A DNA stretch of 48,142 nt, from the NCBI GenBank assembly GCA_041941305.1, contig JBGTQJ010000068.1, forward strand, positions 1-48,142. Direction: 5' to 3'. Numbering within the stretch: position 1 is the first letter of the stretch; every line of letters begins with the position of its first letter. Source of the stretch: JANSWP01 sp041941305 (GTDB taxonomy: Bacteria; Bacteroidota; Bacteroidia; Chitinophagales; Saprospiraceae). This document shows positions 9,001 through 13,421 of the stretch, in pieces. The translations under genes and the position numbers were made by a program. The notes beneath the pieces were generated by a model, which made no database searches, was not told the DNA's origin, and worked only from the letters and a program-made list of their open reading frames with translations.

Positions 9001-10310
9001 GTACCATGTATGGTGACATCTCCAGTATTTACGATAACTGAATTTACACCCACCGGATGAATTTGAACCCCGGTGCTTCCAAGCGTACCATGTTGTGATC
9101 CCTGACCCGTCAAACTAATATTCCCTGAACCAGTAGATTCGACAGTTGATGTACCTTGTATTTGAATTCCTGCAGCAAAGGTTGGTGCTCCAATTCCGTT
9201 GGCCCCTTCTCCAACCATCGTAATATTCCCATCTACTGTATATACTTCAGATTCATGAATAAAAATTCCCATTTTTTGATTCCCTGAAGCAGCTACACTT
9301 GTTCCCCTGAATAATACATCTCCATTCCCTGCATGCAATTCTGCCTCTCTAAAGTTAATTCCCTCATGAGGACCTTGTGTTGGGTTTAGTGCTGGGTCAG
9401 CACCACCTCCCATAGTCACATTTCCATTATTAGAGTTGAATACTACATGAGTGTTGTTATGTCCTTCAATATCAATCCCTCCGGCACCACTATCATCAGT
9501 GTCGGAGTGAAAAATCATATTCCATTTACCACTGGTACTCATTATATTAGCTGGATCTACCACTATAATATCATCAGTTGCTTTTAAGGTCAAATTGGCA
9601 TCACTTCCACTACTCTTTGAAATATCTCTATCAATCGTCAGATCTGCATCCGTTCCGTTAGCAAATAAAGTGAGGTCTCCCGCACATTCAATGGTGTTGT
9701 TTTGGGTAATGCTTTCGGAAGTAATATCTATACCGCCCACGTTCACTGTACCAGATTGGGTAAAGGAATCTGTGCCATTGCCATCTGTTACTGTAAACGT
9801 GCCACTTAGTGGCGAAGCCAAACTACTCAAAGTAATATCATCATTTCCGTCTAGTAAATTGAAAGTAATGTCATTGATCCCTGCCTCTGGAATGGTTACA
9901 GAACTACTCCCACTACCGCTTGAACCAGGAATAGATGTTTCAATCAATAAGCCGCCATTATCGGTTATGGTATAATTTCCTCCGGAATAGGAAATCGTAA
10001 TGTCATCATTGGAAGTCCCTCCATTGATATCAGTAATCGTCATAACATTACCCACCAAGGTCACTTCCGTCTCATTTGTCACCATTTCAAAAGCCGCAAA
10101 TCTTTCTGCAAAGTCCATTCGGTCCTTTTGAAAGTTTATTGTTGAGACAGCTTGTCTGGTCAACTGATTTTGACACTGCGGCATTACTTCCAATCCATAA
10201 TCCACTCGTCCTGCCTGAGCATCCACAAATACCAAAATTCCCAAAAGCATCAAGAGCAACACTTTTGAACAGTTTTGAATCGAAAAATGACGGTATGTAA
10301 AAAGCTTCAT
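1..10310 (-). CDS. Giant mosaic surface adhesin, C-terminus outside the window (at least 3,436 aa)
   Basis: The frame opens at ATG 10310-10308 (MKLFTYRHFSIQNCSKVLLL) and stays open to the window edge. An in-frame stop at 10361-10359 and no intervening ATG fix the start. Residues 1-33 are a signal peptide, probably cut after AQA. In order I see: a beta-solenoid-like region (about 74-524), a strand-rich PGSSPG segment (about 604-717), choice-of-anchor D 1 (about 717-838), a module with WNTAGNW and GIPGSGD motifs, 131-residue repeats (about 960-1410), a second PGTSPG segment, anchor D 2, a LamG domain (about 1723-1958), anchor D 3, two PKD-like domains, three 81-residue PKD-like repeats (2282-2524), a SprB-like repeat, anchor D 4-7, an Ig/PKD-like domain broken by the N run, a SprB-like end and anchor D 8. 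Such proteins in Bacteroidota are usually type IX secretion substrates, but any sorting domain lies beyond position 1. Function as an adhesin is inference; the architecture is seen directly. Confidence 0.9.
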   Translation of the reverse strand, partial: MKLFTYRHFSIQNCSKVLLLMLLGILVFVDAQAGRVDYGLEVMPQCQNQLTRQAVSTINFQKDRMDFAERFAAFEMVTNETEVTLVGNVMTITDINGGTSNDDITISYSGGNYTITDNGGLLIETSIPGSSGSGSSSVTIPEAGINDITFNLLDGNDDITLSSLASPLSGTFTVTDGNGTDSFTQSGTVNVGGIDITSESITQNNTIECAGDLTLFANGTDADLTIDRDISKSSGSDANLTLKATDDIIVVDPANIMSTSGKWNMIFHSDTDDSGAGGIDIEGHNNTHVVFNSNNGNVTMGGGADPALNPTQGPHEGINFREAELHAGNGDVLFRGTSVAASGNQKMGIFIHESEVYTVDGNITMVGEGANGIGAPTFAAGIQIQGTSTVESTGSGNISLTGQGSQHGTLGSTGVQIHPVGVNSVIVNTGDVTIHGTGGGGDAPGVIVSYNLTLAGSGSLNITGIGNGAGHDFRLSHQAFIGSATYSGDITINAENIELNHAANGPKIQSTGALNFIPLTASSTIGLGGGAGDMNFNDGELANLEDGFSSIKIGDASNGTGTISLNTATFTDPLNLYGGNIVDEATGNDISNTNNNVTLDANVSPGSSPGILQVSGNVILTSGKQLNIEVDGATTPGTDYDQLKVFGTLNLNSITLNVSGTHTPGPGENLTIVDNDSNDAITGTFNGLAEGATVSLNGQAYALTYVGGDGNDVVLVTAEPEINVQGNGNDISDGSTSPATSNDTQFGGILLNGQKTVTYTIQNTGSGTLTISNLTLSNNTDFTLQSLTFPITVASSASTTFDVTYNPQTAATHNATVAITNDDADEGTYDYLIQGTGCANTENSFVSWTNASGDNNWNTAGNWIDENGNTGIPGSGDVVIFSCVNGDNCTVDTNPPTISEFIVKSDYTGTVNLGAQTLDVSSNFEVNASSQFNGGTGTVKFSDQLTCNSVASVNNLLIAVGNSDNVTMTQALTVDETLTINSILELKTNGINVKGDIVIVDTEIRSNQFISAIGTSDQTLSGGGRFPRLNVSTTGGNLRLTQNFIIENGSNDGTSLTGSGRVENAGGKLIFGDRMDADFSGSIDDLQLSMGNSNNLTLTQNLTVNNTLTIASVQDISTNDILVAGDISVSDEEIGGNGAISAVGNSNQTISGDGKIPHLDVSKTGGNLQLGSHFRINHRSNDACSLTGSGLIENTSTFKLIFNDKINVDFSGSVDDLQLSMGNSNDLTLTQNLTVNNDLTVASVQDIKTNDILVSGNISVSDTEIGGNGAISAVGSGNQTLSGDGRIPHLDVSKTGGNLQLTSHFRLEHRSNDACSLTGSGLIENTATFKLIFADKINVDFSGSIDDLQLSMGNSNDLTLTQNLIVNNDLTIASIDEIKTSNIEVSGNISATDTDVNGNGGLALVGNTTNTFTGGTNGSYPKLIIEKSNAADTARLATSATFTSITVTEGVFDLNNLTATANSTIDDGGTLAGVGTVNGTVTANSGGTIDPGTSPGCLTLGDLTLNSGSTLNIEIGGDTPCNEHDQLVVNGSVAINGATLTGTTTTPPTGEITIIDNDAADAISGTGFSNAASTITLGSFTYAVDLAGGTGNDFTLELRPEIDVQGNSNSISDGDTTPDPADDTDFGSIANGDSDTHTFTIENSGDGGLTIDANGIIINSDVANVFTLGTVSETLPHTLAQGETMTFQIIFIPNAGGNTVFDGDVQIENNDSDEDPYNFDIRGTGADAAAALNFDGVDDYVNTGITSVNNNSITVEAMVNMSTLNPSESFSQIVSKWKSSGSNKDFVLDFDKGNQDFRVALRNEGTSNTTALNSGITPTINTWYHVAFSYDGTNLILYVDGAPVASTTGANLLDITSSNIFIGDNENLNNSFPGNIDDVRIWNTVRTCEEIAYYSDCELLGTETDLVAYYQFNQGIASGSNSGVTTLDDLTSNNNDGTLNGFALTGSASNWISPGGVTSGNTCTGTPSVPEMDVQGNSISIADGDDMPSTADDTDFGSFAVGGCSDTHTFTIENTGSGTLNLTGGTLVEITGTHSSDFTVTSNPANSVNSSGGTTTFDITFNPSGTGTRTATVSIINNDCDENPYNFDIQGTGFDIPSTLSGATSICEGANTDLSVSITGGASPYTVVYTDGSTNTTLNNYSSGTNISVNPSSTTTYELVSVTDSNGCTSESLSGTPQVTVNGNPTITLGTSPSVCSGTTSANLPYTATTNSPNQYSIDFDGTAESEGFSDVNTTTLPSSPIPLTVPAGAAVGTYNATITVINSTTTCTSSATAFTVTVNALPTANAGSNVTICDGDNTQLDASNSTGTATLNYSWSPSTGLSATNIVNPVASPNTTTTYTVTVTDGNGCEDTADLTVNVNGLPTANAGNDVTICNGESTQLDASTSSGMATLTYSWSPSTGLSTTNIVNPVANPTSTTTYTVEVTDGNGCKRTDDVVVTVNSLPTANAGNDVTICSGDNTQLDASASSGTATLTYSWSPSTGLSATNIVNPVANPTATTTYSVEVTDGNGCKHTDDVVVTVNDLPTFSTVVTDETCPSANDGQIALTVNSGASPYEYSFDGGVFTSFSAGSSHTFSNLDAGNYNIQVRDNNTCLSTTQSITVNTAAHPEIDVEGNSTSIASGSNSPNVNDDTQFGEVGIVVGSKEHTFTIQNDGTADLVLNGGSLVDITGAGASHFSVTATPTTPISGSGSTTFKITYAPTTVATHTATVSISNTDCDESPYTFDIQGTGTDPEMTVLGNNVEIEDGDSTPDTGDDTDFGSVDINGTTESHTFTITNTGVLNLNLSGSPVVEITGSGADQFNVTTQASTLVSSNSSTTFVIEFAPDAAGVHNAEVSIANDDATESPYNFSITGTGTGTAPDMQVEGQNVEIVDGDNMPSTTDDTDFGNVSVNGGTDAHTFTIRNLGTASLTLDGAPKVSLGGSNPDDFSVTTQPSGSIGINGSETFVIEFNPTAGGLRTAEVSIENNDFYEDPYNFTIQGTGLEPEMDVKGNNTSIASGSTNPIPGDDTDFGSVALGGCTEVHTFIIENTGTDVLNLNGSTIVEITGHVSDFTVTANPSPTVSSGGGTTSFDITFDPTATGTRSATVSIANDDLDENPYTFDIEGTGFDITGALSGAATICEGESTDLMVTIANGSGPYTVVYNDGANQTVNGYTSDDPISVSPTSTTNYTLVSVTDANGXXXXXXXXXXXXXXXXXXXXXXXXXXXXXXXXXXXXXXXXXXXXXXYEYQVDGGGYTSFGGNSTTITGLDAATYSVEIRDGNTCVSAAQNITINTANHPEMSVEGAGMEIVNGDNTPSTADDTDFGDVFQGNSEVHSFTIKNTGSLDLNLTGSPEVTLSGTTDFSVSAQPSNTVVASGGGTITFQITFEPTSTGTQNTTVSIANDDCDENPYTFDITGTSSCNPPDVPTINPASVAICNGASTTLSIASGNLNDA
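110..470 (-). other. Choice-of-anchor D domain, copy 8
   Basis: This copy starts HPEMSVEGAGMEI, continues with STADDTDFGDV, HSFTIKNTGS, FQITFEPTSTG and VSIANDDCDENPYTFDI, and ends GTSSC. It follows a SprB-like repeat end. The sequence then enters another domain beginning PPDVPTINPASVAICNG, which is cut by the window edge. Confidence 0.8.
631..767. other. Assembly gap (137 N) inside the coding frame
   Basis: The bases are undetermined. The frame reads DANG just before the gap (minus strand, ending at 768) and YEYQVDGG just after it (from 629), and both sit in the same frame as the start at 10310, so the estimated gap length preserves the reading frame. Both flanks are repeat-type domains, a likely reason for the assembly break. 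Confidence 0.95.
985..2490 (-). repeat. Four tandem choice-of-anchor D domains (copies 4-7)
   Basis: Four units of about 125 residues follow directly on each other, from about 2490, 2119, 1735 and 1365. Each shows PE(I/M)xVxG near its start, DDT(D/Q)FG, HTF(T/I)IxNxG, a TTFxIxFxP-type strand and a final YxFxIxGTG. Choice-of-anchor D domains are Ig-like beta sandwiches found in large secreted bacterial proteins, typically as spacer or stalk domains. The copies differ enough to look like old duplications. Confidence 0.85.
2739..3467 (-). repeat. Three tandem PKD-like repeats, exact 243-bp period
   Basis: The codon for the L of LPTANAG or its equivalent falls at 3467, 3224 and 2981, and the next LPT at 2738, so three units of exactly 81 codons are present without an indel. 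Each carries NAGxxVTIC, QLDAS, YSWSPSTGLS and TNIVNPVA motifs. The YSWSPSTGLS core resembles PKD-like domains of Bacteroidota surface proteins. A SprB-like repeat (ETCPSANDGQIALTVNSGASPY) follows from about 2741 to 2490. Confidence 0.85.
4030..4415 (-). other. Choice-of-anchor D domain, copy 3
   Basis: Begins PEMDVQGNSISIADGDD and carries DDTDFGSFAVGG, HTFTIENTGSGTLNL and ITFNPSGTGTRTATVSI, ending NFDIQGTGFDI. The same GTGFDI junction to a CEGxxTDLxVxI domain recurs at about 985, so the anchor D plus PKD-like pair has been duplicated as a unit. Confidence 0.8.
4440..5143 (-). other. LamG (concanavalin A-like) domain
   Basis: Residues about 1723-1958. The sequence shows LNFDGVDDYVNTG, ITVEAMVNM, WYHVAFSYDGTNLILYVDG, IDDVRIWNTVRT and LVAYYQFNQG, the standard strand signatures of LamG_3 domains. 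This is the only LamG in the visible part of this protein, against 18 in the giant gene upstream. It is probably a carbohydrate- or ligand-binding jelly roll; the ligand is unknown. Confidence 0.9.
5145..5517 (-). other. Choice-of-anchor D domain, copy 2
   Basis: Begins PEIDVQGNSNSISDGDTTP and carries DDTDFGSIANGDSDTHTFTI, FQIIFIPNAGG and DEDPYNFDIRGTG. It follows the second PGTSPG strand-rich segment (about 5880-5520). The order strand-rich segment then anchor D repeats what is seen at 8500-7800. Confidence 0.8.
6080..7436 (-). repeat. 393-bp (131-aa) tandem beta repeats
   Basis: The methionine codon of the SMGNSN motif falls at 7043, 6650 and 6257, an exact 393-bp period, with a more divergent copy 390 bp upstream at about 7433. 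Conserved pieces are LTLTQNLTVNN, GNGAISAVG, PHLDVSKTGGNLQL, RSNDACSLTGSG and DFSGS(I/V)DDLQLSMGN. The regular short strands rich in N, G, S and T suggest stacked beta-solenoid coils. After 6257 the repeat decays into TDVNGNGGLALVG. Confidence 0.85.
7800..8160 (-). other. Choice-of-anchor D domain, copy 1
   Basis: Begins PEINVQGNGNDISDGST and carries NDTQFGGILLNGQKTVTYTI, STTFDVTYNPQTAATHNATV and YDYLIQGTG. It is preceded by a segment (about 8500-8160) with SPGILQVSGNVILTSG and YVGGDGNDVVLV, which resembles the beta-strand linkers of autotransporter-like proteins. Confidence 0.75.
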
Positions 10311-10345
10311 TTTGCTTGTTTTTTTTGACCTGAAAACAGGTATCT
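10311..10345. other. Short leader with small hairpin upstream of the mosaic adhesin
   Basis: Positions 10328-10341 form a 5-bp stem (acctg, aaaa loop, caggt). The minus strand then reads an A-rich stretch up to the start codon and shows no purine-rich Shine-Dalgarno, as is common in Bacteroidota. No convincing -7/-33 promoter pair is visible. Confidence 0.4.
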
Positions 10346-10402
10346 GAGGAGCAGTCAATCATAAAAAATTGTTTACCAATTTTTTATGATTGACTGCTCC
10401 TC
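10346..10402. repeat. Perfect 26-bp-stem inverted repeat
   Basis: The arms are 10346-10371 and 10377-10402, fully complementary, with a 5-base loop (tttac). The stem starts gaggagcagtcaatc and is AT-rich towards the loop. It lies 126 bases past the FN3 gene stop and 36 bases before the next start. No U tract follows on the minus strand, so it is not a textbook terminator. It could block 3' exonucleases, attenuate transcription, or be a remnant of a small mobile element. Confidence 0.85.
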
Positions 10403-10414
10403 CAAACCTCCCTG

Positions 10415-10442
10415 GCGCGCCGAGCCGAAGGCGAAGGCGCGC
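10415..10442. repeat. GC-rich nested hairpin (REP-like)
   Basis: The arms gcgcgcc (10415-10421) and ggcgcgc (10436-10442) enclose gagccgaaggcgaa, which itself contains gcc-gaa-ggc (10424-10432). It is strikingly GC-rich in an AT-rich window and resembles a repetitive extragenic palindrome. Confidence 0.6.
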
Positions 10443-10527
10443 AAACAACCTCCAATTTTGTCACAGTACTTTCTCTTGATAATTACTTTGAATTATCATC
10501 CAAAAACAGCTATCCTATTTTTGATAT
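10443..10527. other. Remainder of the intergenic region after the FN3 gene
   Basis: AT-rich. The only structure I see is a weak 8-bp inverted repeat (tgataatt and aattatca, 10477-10498), about 30 bases past the FN3 stop codon. No T tract supports a terminator. Confidence 0.4.
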
Positions 10528-13209
10528 TTATCTAATAATCACTGATTTTACTGGGCTCAATTCACCCGATTTTCCATTGTCGAACTGAACCTTGATGGCG
10601 TAGTTGTATAAATTCCCAGCCTCAAATTCAGTATCAATAAATTGTAAAGTATCATTAGGCAATAATTGCACTCCTTTCACCTTATCCTGCCCAGAGGATT
10701 TAAGTAGGTAAAACTTATATGGACTACTCCAACCATTTAAGATTGGTGGATCATAAGTCCAATTAAGATGAATTTCAGTTTTCTCTTTGTTTAGAGCAGC
10801 AGTTAGACTGCCAATTTTGAAAAACGCTTCCTTAAAACGGACTTTACCTGACAGAGGTACTGGAAATTCTGAATATAATTCCGCATCATCTTTAGCCTGG
10901 ACTTTGTATTCGTATTCTTTTTCGAATTGACAATCCTGATCCAGATATTTACTTTCTGAGACCATTGCCTCTACACTATCAATTAGTATCCAATCTCCAT
11001 TCTCTCCATATTCTCGTTTGAAAATAAGATAATACATTACATCTTTACTAACACTATTTTCCCAAGTAATTTCCAAATTTTGCCCAATGGCTTTTACCGA
11101 TTCCATTCGAGGCTTTACAGGCGGAACATGGTCAGGTCTTTCAACTGCAAGGACGGGAGTTACTTTACTTCTATTGCCGGCTTTATCCACCGCTGCTACA
11201 GTGTAATAAATTGTTTCATTTAAAAATTTCTCCTGGATTTTATAGGAGTAATAATTGTTTTTTATCGGTTTGGTATTGATTAGGGAAAATTCATCTTTAG
11301 GATTATTTGCAAAATATAACCAATAACCATCTACATCAGTCGCTTTACTGTGTTCCCAAACAATATGCACCTTGCCATTGTCCTGAATATGTCCTTCCAC
11401 TTTTGGAGGAGGGTCTGGTGCGTAATAATCAGGTACATGAACATAATAATGAACTGAACTATTGGTGTTGCCAGCAGTATCTTGTGCCAAAACCTTAAAA
11501 TAATGAGCCATGCTGCCATCTAAAGTCGAACTTGTATAAGCATAAGACTTTTGATCAACAGGAAGCAAATCTGTTAATGCTTCATAAGGACCCTCATAAG
11601 CACCACCTAATTCTATCTTAAATCCTGCAAAATCACTTGGCAAAGGAGGTATATCCCATTGAAGATAAATCGTATCTTTTTCTCTGATGTATTCTCCTTG
11701 AGTTATCGTTGGTTTTGGAGGAGGAGTTAAATCTACTGACATACCAACTACCTCCGCAGGAGCACTTGCTTCTGCAAAACTTGTGTTTCCTTTCAGTCTG
11801 TAAATTCGTTTTACATAATTCTCTACGGAGTCAATGAAGTTATAAATGAGCGGAGGGTTTTCAGGATCTTCTAAAAATACAATGGGTATGTCTGTTAGGG
11901 ATTGAAAAGTTAAACCCTTATCATCGGATCGTTCCAATATGTAGGAAGAAAATCGCTTTTTATTGGCATCCTTGTCCCATTCCAATTGAATATATCCATC
12001 AAACGAAAGCAATTTAAAGCCCGACGGTGGACTTACTGGTACAAAAGTATTGGTGAGAGAAATGTTGGCATTGCCCCTTCTGCTATTGGAGGCTTCACAA
12101 ATGATTCTGTAGCGATATTTTTTACCAGATTCCACATCGTAATCAACATATCTCAAGCCCAGGATTTCTGCTGCTAATATGGACCGTTCTGCTGCATAAA
12201 TTGAAAAACCATATCTGGATTCATAAATACTTGCCAATTCTGTAATGGAACCAGAATTAGTCCTGACATTTGAACCATAAAGGTTGTTAGCAGCGATAAG
12301 CGCCATATCATCTCCGGAAATGCGATCGTTTAAATCCTTTTTTGCCCAGGGCATCACTCTTGCGATGGTGTCCATATCAGAATATTCCCCGCTTTCCATA
12401 GCTTCCTGTCTCAAAAGAATATAGCCTGTTTCGATCGATTCTGACCAAAACTCCGGACTGTTAGGTGCCCATCTTAACACGATGGAATCTTCATAAGCCC
12501 TATGAAGCGCAATGACCTGGTCTTCTCTTTCATTTTTATTGGAACTAATCATTCTGGAGAGCGGCAAGTTACCTGGGAACTCATATTTGGGATATTGTAC
12601 TCCTTCTGGGCTTAAAATTCTTGTTCGAATACCTGCTTCTATTTGTACTGAATTACTCAAAGTTGTTCCATCTGGTAAATCAGCTGAAATTGAGTATTGA
12701 TAGGAAGCCCCTCTGGTCACTGTGGAGTCTAGTAAAATTAAACCCAATGCCTCAGCAGGTAAGCTTTTTTGTCTTGCTTCATACAAGAGATAGTTGTACC
12801 GCATTGTATTGGCAGTCATTAATTTATTGTCGGGAAATCGAAAGGTCGAATCATACATCAATGCTCCCATTGCACGAATTAACCCGTCTAATTCTTTCCC
12901 ATTCTCTGCAAACCATAGACTGTCCTTTGGCATCATTCGTGGATTCGCTGTCGATCCTACTAAAATAGTATTCGAACCTTCAATTTCATTGCCGCTTTCA
13001 TCCATTGTCACTCGCTCAATATGGTATCCTGTCTCATTGATTGCATCCCAATGATCAGGGTTTAGTGGTTGCCACTTAAGTTCGACTCCATTTGACAAAC
13101 CTCGCGCCTGAATGAGTAAAACATTCTGATCATTTTGAGAAAGCAATCCAGTACATCCTCCCAAAAGAATTAGCATTACACAAATATTTCTTATATTTTT
13201 CATTGGCAT
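10528..13209 (-). CDS. Secreted multi-FN3 protein with two helix-inserted repeats
   Basis: 893 residues. The N-terminus is MPMKNIRNICVMLILLGGC; C19 after LLGG is a plausible lipoprotein site, though no acidic export signal follows it, and M3 is an equally good start. Two related units open the protein (about 44-200 and 244-380). Each has a W(Q/A)P..P..W.....TGY...R motif and, later, a helical stretch (PAEALGL and AAEILGLRYVDYDV) followed by a Y.YxI strand. Five ordinary FN3-like domains follow from about 390, 492, 594, 693 and 796, with typical GY.LY and YTVAAVDKAGN strands. I recall this helix-inserted FN3 arrangement from other Bacteroidota proteins, but the family has no function known to me. 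It lies 212 bp after the giant gene on the same strand, so a shared role at the surface is likely. The chain ends in SVIIR without a recognisable type IX sorting domain. Confidence 0.9.
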   Translation of the reverse strand: MPMKNIRNICVMLILLGGCTGLLSQNDQNVLLIQARGLSNGVELKWQPLNPDHWDAINETGYHIERVTMDESGNEIEGSNTILVGSTANPRMMPKDSLWFAENGKELDGLIRAMGALMYDSTFRFPDNKLMTANTMRYNYLLYEARQKSLPAEALGLILLDSTVTRGASYQYSISADLPDGTTLSNSVQIEAGIRTRILSPEGVQYPKYEFPGNLPLSRMISSNKNEREDQVIALHRAYEDSIVLRWAPNSPEFWSESIETGYILLRQEAMESGEYSDMDTIARVMPWAKKDLNDRISGDDMALIAANNLYGSNVRTNSGSITELASIYESRYGFSIYAAERSILAAEILGLRYVDYDVESGKKYRYRIICEASNSRRGNANISLTNTFVPVSPPSGFKLLSFDGYIQLEWDKDANKKRFSSYILERSDDKGLTFQSLTDIPIVFLEDPENPPLIYNFIDSVENYVKRIYRLKGNTSFAEASAPAEVVGMSVDLTPPPKPTITQGEYIREKDTIYLQWDIPPLPSDFAGFKIELGGAYEGPYEALTDLLPVDQKSYAYTSSTLDGSMAHYFKVLAQDTAGNTNSSVHYYVHVPDYYAPDPPPKVEGHIQDNGKVHIVWEHSKATDVDGYWLYFANNPKDEFSLINTKPIKNNYYSYKIQEKFLNETIYYTVAAVDKAGNRSKVTPVLAVERPDHVPPVKPRMESVKAIGQNLEITWENSVSKDVMYYLIFKREYGENGDWILIDSVEAMVSESKYLDQDCQFEKEYEYKVQAKDDAELYSEFPVPLSGKVRFKEAFFKIGSLTAALNKEKTEIHLNWTYDPPILNGWSSPYKFYLLKSSGQDKVKGVQLLPNDTLQFIDTEFEAGNLYNYAIKVQFDNGKSGELSPVKSVIIR

Positions 13210-13245
13210 TTATTAAGTACACTCAAAAGTTTTTCGATATAGTTT
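13210..13245. other. Leader of the FN3 gene
   Basis: AT-rich. The minus strand reads acttaata directly before the ATG. No Shine-Dalgarno and no clear Bacteroidota promoter is visible. Confidence 0.4.
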
Positions 13246-13275
13246 GTCGCGCTGGGCGCGACTCTCGAAGGGGAG
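13246..13275. repeat. GC-rich double hairpin
   Basis: The arms gtcgcgc (13246-13252) and gcgcgac (13256-13262) enclose tgg. Directly adjoining is ctctc-gaag-gggag (13262-13275, one G-T pair). The GC-rich character and the gaag loop match the element at 10415-10442. It sits on the opposite side of its partner AT-rich hairpin compared with that region. Confidence 0.55.
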
Positions 13276-13279
13276 CTGC

Positions 13280-13325
13280 GTTGAAGTTTGAATTCGCCTG
13301 ATTCCAGGCGAATTCAAACTTCAAC
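13280..13325. repeat. Perfect 21-bp-stem inverted repeat
   Basis: The arms are 13280-13300 and 13305-13325, fully complementary, with a 4-base loop (attc). The left arm begins gttgaagtttgaattcgcc. It lies 97 bases past the stop of the giant gene. No T tract follows on the minus strand, so transcript-end protection or attenuation is as likely as termination. Confidence 0.85.
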
Positions 13326-13421
13326 CCTACTTTCCCCTTTTATCCGCACCGCAGGTAGAGATAAAAAGTTATTTTTTCAACTTGGATTTTATCCAAAAAG
13401 ATATCTTGCCATCCAGCGTCA

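Noticed and set aside
9595..9975. Plus-strand open frame of 126 codons rich in Ser, Pro and Val
   Set aside because: Antisense to the solenoid-like repeats; the composition mirrors the Thr/Gly/Ser-rich coding strand.
10087..10362. Minus-strand frame of 91 codons overlapping the start of the mosaic adhesin in another frame
   Set aside because: The ATG at 10310 opens a signal peptide and a frame of over 3,400 codons, while this frame has no features and ends inside it.
10346..10402. Rho-independent terminator
   Set aside because: The stem is very strong, but no T tract follows on the transcribed strand, so I list it as an inverted repeat only.
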